NCBI GenBank assembly: GCA_022009755.1
Contig: CP091722.1
Span: 1,310,001 to 1,374,000, forward strand
DNA length: 64,000 bases
From: Oscillospiraceae bacterium
GTDB lineage: Bacteria; Bacillota; Clostridia; Christensenellales; QALW01
Direction: 5' to 3'
The notes beneath the pieces were generated by a model. That model saw only the letters and a list, made by a program, of their open reading frames with translations, was not told the DNA's origin and did not search any database. Numbering within the stretch: position 1 is the stretch's first letter; every line of letters begins with the position of its first letter. A program made the position numbers and the translations under genes. Shown here one piece after another: positions 1 to 6,951 of this stretch.

Positions 1-1
1 C

Positions 2-127
2 GTTGACGAAGCCTCCGGCGCCCGCAAAGTTCTCACCGCCGCGGCGCTTACCTATGTAGCCGCGATGCTTATGTCCCTGCTGCAGCTGGTACGGCTTATA
101 GCAATCAGAAACAGCAGCCGCCGCTGA
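2..127 (+). CDS. Zinc metallopeptidase, YugP-like, C-terminal fragment
   Basis: Only the last 41 codons are in the window; the gene begins to the left. The visible peptide (GARKVLTAAALTYVAAMLM, then a hydrophobic helix and a basic end) matches from memory the C-terminal membrane helix of the YugP/DUF2268-like neutral zinc metallopeptidases of Firmicutes, which are membrane proteins with an HExxH site further upstream. The catalytic part is not visible, so the call rests on the conserved tail alone. The stop codon lies inside the hairpin that ends the transcript. Confidence 0.7.
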   Translation, partial: VDEASGARKVLTAAALTYVAAMLMSLLQLVRLIAIRNSSRR

Positions 128-140
128 CGGCTGTTTTTCT
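112..140 (+). terminator. Rho-independent terminator of the upstream gene
   Basis: A stem of AGCAGCCG with CGGCTGTT (one G-U pair) is followed by a run of T. It overlaps the stop codon of the peptidase fragment and separates it from gap. Confidence 0.6.
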
Positions 141-191
141 ATCTTTTTGATATGCATATACGGCAAAAAAGCGGATAAATGCAAAATTCGC

Positions 192-220
192 TTGCCCGTA
201 TCGGCAATTTATACTAAAAT
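192..220 (+). promoter_or_regulatory. Probable promoter of gap
   Basis: TTGCCC at 192-197 and TAAAAT at 215-220 are 17 bp apart, about 30 bp upstream of a strong GGGAGG ribosome binding site (238-243). Confidence 0.55.
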
Positions 221-251
221 ATAGGAAGAATTTAATTGGGAGGTAATCCAA

Positions 252-1259
252 ATGATTAAAATCGGTATTAATGGCTTTGGCCGTATCGGCCGACTGGTAT
301 TCCGTGTTGCCGCTGCCGATCCCTCTGTTGAGGTTGTTGCGGTAAACGATCCTTTCATCGATCTTGACTACATGGTCTACATGCTCAAGTATGATTCCGT
401 TCACGGTCATTTCAACGGCACCGTTGAAACCAAGGACGGCAAGCTCATCGTCAACGGCGAGGCTGTAACTGTTTACAACTGCATGAACCCCTCTGAGATT
501 CCGTGGGGCGAGGCCGGCGCTGACTATGTTGTTGAGTCCACCGGCGTGTTCACCACCATGGAGAAGGCTTCCGCTCACTTTGCAGGCGGCGCCAAGAAGG
601 TTGTCATCTCCGCTCCCAGCGCAGATGCTCCTATGTTCGTTATGGGTGTAAACAATGACAAATACACCACCGATATGAACATCGTCTCCAACGCCAGCTG
701 CACCACCAACTGCCTGGCTCCTCTTGCCAAGGTTATCAACGACAACTTCGGCATCGTTGAGGGTCTTATGACCACCGTGCACTCTGCCACCAACACTCAG
801 AAGACTGTTGACGCTCCCTCCAAGAAGGACTGGAGAGGCGGCCGCGCAGTAGGCACCAACATCATCCCCTCCTCCACCGGCGCTGCCAAGGCCGTAGGCA
901 AGGTTATTCCTTCCCTTAACGGCAAGCTTACCGGTATGGCTTTCCGCGTACCCACCATCGATGTTTCCGTCGTTGACCTTACCGTACGCCTTGAAAAGAC
1001 CGCTACCTACGAGGAGATCTGCAACGCTGTCAAGAAGGCAAGCGAGAACGAAATGAAGGGCATTCTGGGCTATACCGAGGATATGGTGGTTTCCACCGAC
1101 TTCACCGGCGATCCCCGCACCTCCATTTTCGATGCCAAGGCCGGCATTGCTCTTAACGGCAACTTTGTAAAGCTGGTTTCCTGGTACGACAACGAGTGGG
1201 GTTATTCCAACAAGGTTGTTATGCTCATCAAGCATATGGCCAGCGTGGACAAGTTCTGA
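252..1259 (+). CDS. gap: Glyceraldehyde-3-phosphate dehydrogenase, type I
   Basis: The 335-residue product is full length for the family. It catalyses NAD-dependent oxidation and phosphorylation of glyceraldehyde 3-phosphate in cytoplasmic glycolysis. Visible features are the Rossmann motif GFGRIGR near residues 8-14, Asp33 at the end of the second strand (fits NAD rather than NADP), and the active-site segment SNASCTTNC with catalytic Cys150. The frame is intact, and GGGAGG sits 8 bases before the ATG. It stands alone between two terminators rather than in a gap-pgk-tpi operon. Codon choice looks biased, as for a highly expressed gene. Confidence 0.98.
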   Translation: MIKIGINGFGRIGRLVFRVAAADPSVEVVAVNDPFIDLDYMVYMLKYDSVHGHFNGTVETKDGKLIVNGEAVTVYNCMNPSEIPWGEAGADYVVESTGVFTTMEKASAHFAGGAKKVVISAPSADAPMFVMGVNNDKYTTDMNIVSNASCTTNCLAPLAKVINDNFGIVEGLMTTVHSATNTQKTVDAPSKKDWRGGRAVGTNIIPSSTGAAKAVGKVIPSLNGKLTGMAFRVPTIDVSVVDLTVRLEKTATYEEICNAVKKASENEMKGILGYTEDMVVSTDFTGDPRTSIFDAKAGIALNGNFVKLVSWYDNEWGYSNKVVMLIKHMASVDKF

Positions 1260-1281
1260 TTTTCCCCGCAAATAAAAGCAT

Positions 1282-1312
1282 AAAAGACGCAGCTGTTCGG
1301 GCTGCGTCTTTT
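1282..1312 (+). terminator. Rho-independent terminator after gap
   Basis: A perfect 12-bp stem (AAAAGACGCAGC with GCTGCGTCTTTT) with a 7-base loop and T-rich tail lies about 20 bp after the gap stop codon. Confidence 0.9.
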
Positions 1313-1387
1313 ATTATTGTATCCGTCATGCCGCATCTGATCTCGGGTTTTCTTGCGCATCCGAATAGTCTGCCGTGCACGCACTTT

Positions 1388-1630
1388 CTATTTAAGCTCC
1401 TGCTCCAGCGTTCTGAATTCCTCGGAATCAAAAAACTCAATAAGGCTTATGCCCAATCCGTCGCAAAGCATCTTAAGCGTTACAATTCCCGGATTGCGGC
1501 TTTTGCCGTAAAGCACATTCTTTATGGTGGACGGCGGAACCGCCGACTCCGTTGCCAAACGGTGTATCGTCATTCTTTTTTCATCACATAGCCTCAGCAG
1601 CCTCGTTTTTACCGCATTATATGTATCCAT
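1388..1630 (-). CDS. Small XRE-family transcriptional regulator
   Basis: The 80-residue protein is essentially one Cro/C1-type helix-turn-helix domain. The recognition region is around residues 20-45 (TIHRLATESAVPPSTIKNVL), followed by helices ending in GISLIEFF. An AGGAGG site lies 7 bases before the ATG. It is divergent from the small membrane-protein gene at 1774, and the 143-bp gap holds inverted and direct repeats likely to be its operators. By family it binds DNA as a dimer and probably controls itself and its neighbour. No ligand domain is present. Confidence 0.85.
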   Translation of the reverse strand: MDTYNAVKTRLLRLCDEKRMTIHRLATESAVPPSTIKNVLYGKSRNPGIVTLKMLCDGLGISLIEFFDSEEFRTLEQELK

Positions 1631-1660
1631 AATACCGCCTCCTGATATTATGGAAAGATT

Positions 1661-1721
1661 TAGCCCATTACTATTGACATTGCAGGCTATATATGATACA
1701 TTATAGGCTATAAATAGCCCA
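1661..1721. promoter_or_regulatory. Divergent promoters with repeat operators
   Basis: On the plus strand TTGACA (1674-1679) and TACATT (1697-1702) are 17 bp apart. On the minus strand TATAAT lies at 1705-1700. GGCTAT and ATAGCC form a 14-bp inverted repeat at 1706-1719. AGGCTATA occurs twice (1684 and 1705) exactly 21 bp apart, and TAGCCCA occurs at 1661 and 1715. The arrangement suits dimers bound on one DNA face across both promoters. That the XRE regulator binds here is inferred from position. Confidence 0.55.
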
Positions 1722-1773
1722 CTATTTGGCTTTACCGCTATTTACAGCCATAAAAACATAAAGGAAAAACAAA

Positions 1774-2076
1774 ATGAAAAAGCAAATATACAATGCAGTC
1801 AAAGAGTCAGCCCGGGCAATAAAGCGCAATTGCAGCCCTTTTGCGCTCTCCTGCAATATGTGTGTTGTTTTATCCGTACCATCACGGTTAAGCCCCGTAT
1901 TTGCCGTTGCCGGCGCTGCCGCGCTTATTATATGTGCGGTTTTCCTGTTTTTCTGCATCAGGGATCGCTGCAGATATAAAACGGAAAAAGATCGTCTTGA
2001 AAAAGGAATAAAATACAGGCGGCGCCCCGTTAATGCCGACAACGGCAGCCAACCGACAGAAAACAGTCAAAAGTAA
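1774..2076 (+). CDS. Small single-pass membrane protein, unknown function
   Basis: A 100-residue reading frame has one convincing transmembrane segment (about residues 43-62, AVAGAAALIICAVFLFF) flanked by basic residues and followed by a charged tail. Four cysteines lie in or near the segment. I do not recognise the family. A good promoter points at it and a weak AAGGAAA precedes the ATG, which supports a real gene. A reading frame on the opposite strand overlaps but has no start signal and looks less protein-like. It is probably controlled by the divergent XRE regulator. Confidence 0.45.
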   Translation: MKKQIYNAVKESARAIKRNCSPFALSCNMCVVLSVPSRLSPVFAVAGAAALIICAVFLFFCIRDRCRYKTEKDRLEKGIKYRRRPVNADNGSQPTENSQK

Positions 2077-2179
2077 ACTTGCGAAAACAGAAACGGCTCA
2101 AGGGCTTCCGCAAAATCGCAAAATGCCCGCTGCAAAACACGCCTGTCCGCAAGAACAGGCGCGCAGTATGCCTCATTTT

Positions 2180-2554
2180 CTAAATTATCGCATCCAGCAA
2201 ATATATTGCGCCCAATACCGATGCCGTACCGAAAAACAGCACCGCACCCCGCAGCAGCAGAAGCGCACGGGCCATATTCCGCAGGCTGCTGTTTTTCTCA
2301 TACATCGCACGCACTATCAGATACGCAAGCCCCGCTACGGGAAAAAGCGCAATAAACGCACACCAGAAAAAGGCGCTTATTCGCGGCGCATCCGCCTGCA
2401 CATCCCGCTTTTCTCCCTTCTCTTTTGCCCCGTACGGCTTTTTTCCGCCTTCTGGTCCGTCAGCAGGAGCCACCGCATTCCTTTCCTTCAAACCGCCCGT
2501 TGCCGCGGCCTCTTCTTGTCCGCACGGCCGAACACCAAAAGGAAACTTCCTCAT
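2180..2554 (-). CDS. Two-helix membrane protein, unknown function
   Basis: I chose the ATG at 2554 because AAAGGA lies just upstream; a longer in-frame start at 2602 has no ribosome binding site. The product is 124 residues: a polar, Gly/Pro/Lys-rich cytoplasmic stretch of about 55 residues, then two hydrophobic helices (FFWCAFIALFPVAGLAYLIV and a second near the C-terminus) joined by a short basic loop. No known family is recognised. It follows the propeller protein on the same strand by 72 bp and may be co-transcribed. Confidence 0.6.
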   Translation of the reverse strand: MRKFPFGVRPCGQEEAAATGGLKERNAVAPADGPEGGKKPYGAKEKGEKRDVQADAPRISAFFWCAFIALFPVAGLAYLIVRAMYEKNSSLRNMARALLLLRGAVLFFGTASVLGAIYLLDAII

Positions 2555-2626
2555 AGCAACCGTCCTTTTTTGCTGCAAAGCCGCCGTAAAACCGTATTTC
2601 ATTGCATAACGCCGAAGGAATGTTTC

Positions 2627-3868
2627 TTATTCCACCGTGAACAGCAGCTCGGCAAACACATTCTTTTGCGCAGTTGCTGCGCGGAATATAGTATTTCCCG
2701 CCTCAAGCGCGGTTATACATATTATGTCTCCGACAATTTCCGCCTTTATAACGGTTTCATCCTTTATAAGCAGCGCAAGCTGCTCAAGCTGCTCTGCGCC
2801 GGCGCTTACGGAATCGGTCACTACCGTCAGATATGTGCTTTCCCCTGCCCGAAGGCTTGTCTTTCCCCCCTCCAGCAGTATAACGGAGCATTCCAGCTTA
2901 CCCTCCGCACTTTCCTCCGGCATGCCGTCGGACAGCCGCCGTATGCCCCAACCGCTGCAAAGACAGCAATAAAGCTCACCGTTTCTTCGGAAAATCACCG
3001 TATCCTCTATTACGGCGGGGGACTGCACACCGCGCAGCACTGTCTGCTCCGTACCGTCACGAGCGCGCAGCACAAGCCTTTCCTCTCCCCTGGGAACATA
3101 CAGCAAGCCGTCGCTGCATATGGCTATGCTTTGCGGCAGGCGCTCAAAGCCCGCCCCCGCGCTTACCGTTTCCAGATCCGCAGCGCTTGCAAATACCACC
3201 CCGGAGTCCGTAATGGCGCATATATCATCATTAAGCACCGTAAATGCGGCGGCACGGGTAATAAAAGGCTCTTCGCTTCCTATGGATATAAGATCAAAGC
3301 CGTATTCCCGGTTTTCCCGCGCCGCTATTACAAGATCGCTGCAAAGCATAAAATCGGCGGCGCCGTTATAAATAAGCTGTTCGTTCTCTCCCGACAGCGA
3401 ACAATACCATATTGCGCCGGAGCACAGATAATACGCCCCGTCCGCCCGCACCTCCAGCTTTGCGGCACTCAAAGAGGAGATCTTCGTTTCCTCCCCTTGC
3501 GGCAGCTCCATGGTGTATATACCGTTTGTTTCTATCCAGTACAGCCTGTTTCCGATAACATTCAGCCACGATCGGTTGCCTGCCTGCGTAAGCCGAACGG
3601 TTTCGCCGCCCCCCACAGGCACACCGGCTATTGCGCCGTCCTCTTGAATAAAATACAGCATATCGCCGTTTTTCGTGTAATTCCCGCCCGCGCCTTCGTA
3701 AAAGCCTATCCTGTTTAACTCCTGCACCGGCTGCGACGGTGTTGCCTCCGGCGTCGGCGACGGCAGCACCGCAGGCGGCGACGGTATTTTTGTCACGGCA
3801 GTTAAGCCTGCAAGCGCACCGCAGATAACAACGGATGTTATAAGAATAATTATGCTTATATGTTTCAT
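2627..3868 (-). CDS. Membrane-anchored propeller-like protein (DUF5050-like)
   Basis: The start at 3868 has AAGGAATGG just upstream; upstream in-frame starts lack one. The 413-residue product has an N-terminal signal/anchor (MKHISIIILITSVVICGALA), a Pro/Thr/Ser linker (about 30-50), and repeats of the kind ENGDxLYFI / NRLYWIE / GLLYVPRG about every 40 residues. Those repeats resemble the DUF5050 or YWTD-like propellers common in clostridial envelope proteins. The last 80 residues look like a bacterial Ig-like fold. It should sit outside the membrane. The substrate or partner is unknown. Confidence 0.6.
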   Translation of the reverse strand: MKHISIIILITSVVICGALAGLTAVTKIPSPPAVLPSPTPEATPSQPVQELNRIGFYEGAGGNYTKNGDMLYFIQEDGAIAGVPVGGGETVRLTQAGNRSWLNVIGNRLYWIETNGIYTMELPQGEETKISSLSAAKLEVRADGAYYLCSGAIWYCSLSGENEQLIYNGAADFMLCSDLVIAARENREYGFDLISIGSEEPFITRAAAFTVLNDDICAITDSGVVFASAADLETVSAGAGFERLPQSIAICSDGLLYVPRGEERLVLRARDGTEQTVLRGVQSPAVIEDTVIFRRNGELYCCLCSGWGIRRLSDGMPEESAEGKLECSVILLEGGKTSLRAGESTYLTVVTDSVSAGAEQLEQLALLIKDETVIKAEIVGDIICITALEAGNTIFRAATAQKNVFAELLFTVE

Positions 3869-4246
3869 TTTCCATTCCTTTTCTTGTTTATCCGCAGGCA
3901 TTATAACGCTTTTTCCCCCGCAAATCAAGTCCGCAGGGCGCTGTTTACGCTTTGTTACAAAATTGTTACGCAATTTGTAACACAATGCAATAATTTTGTA
4001 ATAATCACAGCTATCGGGAGCATTTCCGCGAAAATCAAAGAATAACACCGCTGAACCGCCGACAGCAGTCTTGAAAAAAGCTGCTTTATAAGTATATAAT
4101 AACGGCATAAGCGGAAGTACACGGAATTTCAGCTTATGTCCGATTACCGATAAAAACAAATGTTTTGAGGTATCCGTTCCTTCGGGAGCGGATATTTCGC
4201 TAAGCTTTACGGTTAAATCATAACACTGTGAAAGGACAGTACGCAA
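3869..4246 (+). promoter_or_regulatory. Promoter and about 140-nt structured leader of the NlpC/P60 gene
   Basis: TTGAAA (4071-4076) and TATAAT (4095-4100) are 18 bp apart, putting transcription start near 4107 and leaving a leader of about 140 nt. The leader can fold into a first stem (CATAAGC at 4106-4112 with GCTTATG at 4132-4138) and a second hairpin of GGTATCCG..CC-ttcg-GG..CGGATAT type around 4172-4196, followed by CGCTAAGC and an AAAGGA site (4231-4236). No T-run terminator is seen. The rest of the interval, 3869-4070, shows nothing clear. Confidence 0.55.
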
Positions 4247-5545
4247 TTGAAAAAAATCAAAACGACCGTCTGTGTCATAACAGCCGTCCTGACGCTTGCC
4301 CTTGCGCTTCCGGCTCATGCCGAAGGCTTCCGGCAGGGAGACAAAAGCGATGAGATTGCCGCGGTGCAGTCGGTTCTTAAAAGTAAAAAGCTGTACTCCG
4401 GCGAGGTAAACGGTCTGTTTGACCGTTTAACCGCATCTGCCGTGGAAAAAATGCAGCAAACGGCAGAATACCGCCTTAAAAACGACAGCGATTTTTTTAA
4501 CGGTATGCTTTTCGGCAGCATAAACGGCCAAAACAGCATTGCCGCCGCAAACGGAACCGACAGCCTTGCCGGCACGGATACAGACGACGGCACCGGCAGC
4601 CCCGATGAAATCACTCTCGACACTCTTGAAGCCCTCGGATTGTACAGCGGAAAGGAGCTTACCGGCGAGGCCACTCTTAAAACGGAAGCATGGCTTTACT
4701 TAGCTCCCTCCACCCGTGCTCTCAAGCTGGTACAGCTTGCATCCGGCACGCACCTCGAAATTATTAAAAACAGCGGCTCGTGGACTCTTGTGCGTCTGAC
4801 GGCTCTCGGTGCAGAGGGCTATGTGAAAAAATCGTCGCTCAATACAATAAAGGGCAATATATCGGGCGCGGCCGACTATATTCCCTCTCGCTCCATCGCC
4901 CGCACGCAGCAGGGCAGCGATGTGCTGGCGCTCCAGCAGCGGCTCTGTGAGCTCGGCTACTATAAAGGCACCCCCGGCGGCAGCTTCGGCAGCCTTACAT
5001 ATATGGCGGTACGCCAGTTCCAAAGCGCCAACAGCATAGAATGTACCGGGGTCGCCGGCATAGAAACCCTTACTGTCCTCTTCGGAGATGATGCCGTTCC
5101 CTGCCCGGAGGCCTACGATGTGCAGATAACCGCCGCCGCGCCGGATAACAGCAATACGGCCGAACAGCTGGCGCATTACAGCCAGAGCTATTTGGGAATA
5201 AAATATGTTCTGGGCGCAACCGGTCCCAAGGCCTACGATTGCTCCGGCTTTGCAAGAGCAGTCTATGCGCACTTCGGCTATCAGCTGCCCCGCACCGCCT
5301 ACTACCAGGGCTACGGCAATACAGGAGAAAAAATCAAAAAAATCAGTCATCTCGAATGCGGAGATCTTGTATTCTTCAATACCAATCCCAACGATTCCGA
5401 CAAATGCGACCATGTGGGAATATACCTTGGCGAGGGCAGCTTCATTCACGCCTCCACAAGCGAGGGCAAAGTGATAATATCCGATATCAATAAGCGCTGC
5501 TGGAGCAGCATCTTCTCATGGGGGCGCAGGGTAATAACTGCGTAA
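4247..5545 (+). CDS. Secreted NlpC/P60 cell-wall hydrolase with two PG-binding domains
   Basis: The gene starts at TTG (4247), fixed by AAAGGA ten bases upstream and by an immediate signal peptide (MKKIKTTVCVITAVLTLALA, cleavage after AHA at 25). Domains in order are peptidoglycan-binding repeat 1 (about 28-75), an SH3-like domain (about 140-200), peptidoglycan-binding repeat 2 (about 217-278) and an NlpC/P60 domain (about 305-430). The catalytic residues visible are Cys332 in YDCSGF, His389 in CDHVG and His401 in IHAS. NlpC/P60 enzymes cut D-Glu-diaminopimelate peptide bonds in wall peptides. The long structured leader suggests post-transcriptional control. Confidence 0.92.
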   Translation: MKKIKTTVCVITAVLTLALALPAHAEGFRQGDKSDEIAAVQSVLKSKKLYSGEVNGLFDRLTASAVEKMQQTAEYRLKNDSDFFNGMLFGSINGQNSIAAANGTDSLAGTDTDDGTGSPDEITLDTLEALGLYSGKELTGEATLKTEAWLYLAPSTRALKLVQLASGTHLEIIKNSGSWTLVRLTALGAEGYVKKSSLNTIKGNISGAADYIPSRSIARTQQGSDVLALQQRLCELGYYKGTPGGSFGSLTYMAVRQFQSANSIECTGVAGIETLTVLFGDDAVPCPEAYDVQITAAAPDNSNTAEQLAHYSQSYLGIKYVLGATGPKAYDCSGFARAVYAHFGYQLPRTAYYQGYGNTGEKIKKISHLECGDLVFFNTNPNDSDKCDHVGIYLGEGSFIHASTSEGKVIISDINKRCWSSIFSWGRRVITA

Positions 5546-5592
5546 CGGCAAATACCGAATCCGCTTTTCAAATAAAGAATAAATAGGTATAC

Positions 5593-5626
5593 AAAAAGCC
5601 GATCGGAAAATTTCCGACCGGCTTTT
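5593..5626. terminator. Bidirectional terminator
   Basis: A long stem (AAAAGCCGATCGGAAA paired with its near-complement, one mismatch) with A-runs on one side and T-runs on the other lies between the convergent NlpC/P60 and PRPP synthetase genes. Confidence 0.9.
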
Positions 5627-5640
5627 ATTTCAATACCGTT

Positions 5641-6813
5641 TTAACGCTGACCCGTGCGCACAAGAAGATCATGTATCTTCTGCGCAGGATTAAGCAGCCC
5701 GCTCACGGAACAGTCATGGTTGAGCGTGTCCACAATATAAGCAATGTATTTGCTCATATCCACCTCCTGATACCACGGCCGCTCCAGCAGCTCCGGAGTG
5801 CGGTAGGTAAGGTTGGTGGTAAACAGCTTGTCAATGCGTCCTTCCTTATACGCCTTGTCAAAGCTCTCCAGGCCTTCAACAAACAGGCCGAAAGAGGTGC
5901 ATATGAATATTCTGCGGGCATTCATGGCCTTCAGCTTTGTGGCTATATCCAGTACGGAATCCCCGGAGGAGATCATATCATCCACAATAACAACATCCTT
6001 GCCCTCTACACTGTCTCCGAGATACTGATGCGCAATTATCGGATTGCGGCCGTTGATTATTACGGAATAATCGCGCCGCTTGTAGAACATACCCAGATCC
6101 AGCTCAAGAACGGAGGAATAATATATGCAGCGTTCCATACCGCCCTCATCGGGGGAAATGATTATCATATGATCGCGGTCTATCTGCAGATCCGGCACCG
6201 TGCGCAGCATGGTTTTAATCATCTGATAGGTGGGTCTTACATTTTCAAAGCCGCTTAAAGGAATGGCGTTCTGCACGCGCGCATCATGCGCATCAAAGGT
6301 TATAATGTTTTCCACGCCTATCTTCACCAGCTCCTGAAGCGCAAGCGCACAGTCCAGCGATTCACGGCTGGAGCGCTTGTGCTGGCGTCCCTCGTAAAGC
6401 ATGGGCATAATAACGGTAATTCTGCGTGCTTTGCCCTCAACTGCGGCAATTATTCTTTTAAGATCCTGATAATGATCATCAGGGCTCATGGGCGTTTCCT
6501 TGCCGTACATTTTATAGGTGCAGCCATGATTAAATACATCGGATATGATAAACAAATCGTCTCCGCGTACGGACTGACGGATCGTGCCCTTTGCCTCGCC
6601 GGTACCGAACCTCGGGCAAACGGCATTTACAAGATAGGAATCCCTGACATATCCGCCAAAGGCGACATTTTCGGTGTGCTCGCTTTCACGCTCCGCACGC
6701 CAGGTGCTAAGATAATAATCAATCTTTTTGCCCAGCTCTTCGCAGCCGTGCATGGCAATAAGGCCAAGGCTCCCAACCGGTATGTTGCGAAGCAGCTCAG
6801 AATTATCCGGCAT
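5641..6813 (-). CDS. prs: Ribose-phosphate pyrophosphokinase (long clostridial form)
   Basis: The enzyme makes PRPP from ribose 5-phosphate and ATP for nucleotide, His and Trp synthesis. The start at 6813 has GGGAGGA seven bases upstream; the upstream TTG has none. The 390-residue product is longer than typical Prs (about 315). It keeps the PRPP loop VVIVDDMISSGDSVLD, the N-terminal half with the metal/ATP region ITVIMPMLYEGRQHKR, and FDAHDARVQ. The extra length is in the N-terminal insertion and an extended C-terminus, as in a clade of clostridial homologues I recall. Whether this clade is the housekeeping enzyme is not certain. Confidence 0.88.
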   Translation of the reverse strand: MPDNSELLRNIPVGSLGLIAMHGCEELGKKIDYYLSTWRAERESEHTENVAFGGYVRDSYLVNAVCPRFGTGEAKGTIRQSVRGDDLFIISDVFNHGCTYKMYGKETPMSPDDHYQDLKRIIAAVEGKARRITVIMPMLYEGRQHKRSSRESLDCALALQELVKIGVENIITFDAHDARVQNAIPLSGFENVRPTYQMIKTMLRTVPDLQIDRDHMIIISPDEGGMERCIYYSSVLELDLGMFYKRRDYSVIINGRNPIIAHQYLGDSVEGKDVVIVDDMISSGDSVLDIATKLKAMNARRIFICTSFGLFVEGLESFDKAYKEGRIDKLFTTNLTYRTPELLERPWYQEVDMSKYIAYIVDTLNHDCSVSGLLNPAQKIHDLLVRTGQR

Positions 6814-6951
6814 ATGAATCCTCCCGCAGCTTAATATCAAATTTCGACTTTATTTTACTACGAAACAGGAAAATTGTAAACGAATCTTTGGCTATATGCA
6901 ATCGATATTAAATTATAAATTACATAAGCCGCCCATATGCTGTCGTCCGCA

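Noticed and set aside
2033..3718. A 561-codon open frame on the plus strand
   Set aside because: It is the shadow of the minus-strand propeller and membrane genes. It has no start signal and an arginine/histidine-rich composition unlike a real protein.
4071..4246. c-di-AMP (ydaO-type) riboswitch before the NlpC/P60 gene
   Set aside because: Context suits it, but the conserved cores (GGGGACCCA-like, GGGGUGAAUC-like and CCGAAUCCGUCAGCUAACCUCGUA-like segments) are not found. I keep only a structured leader.
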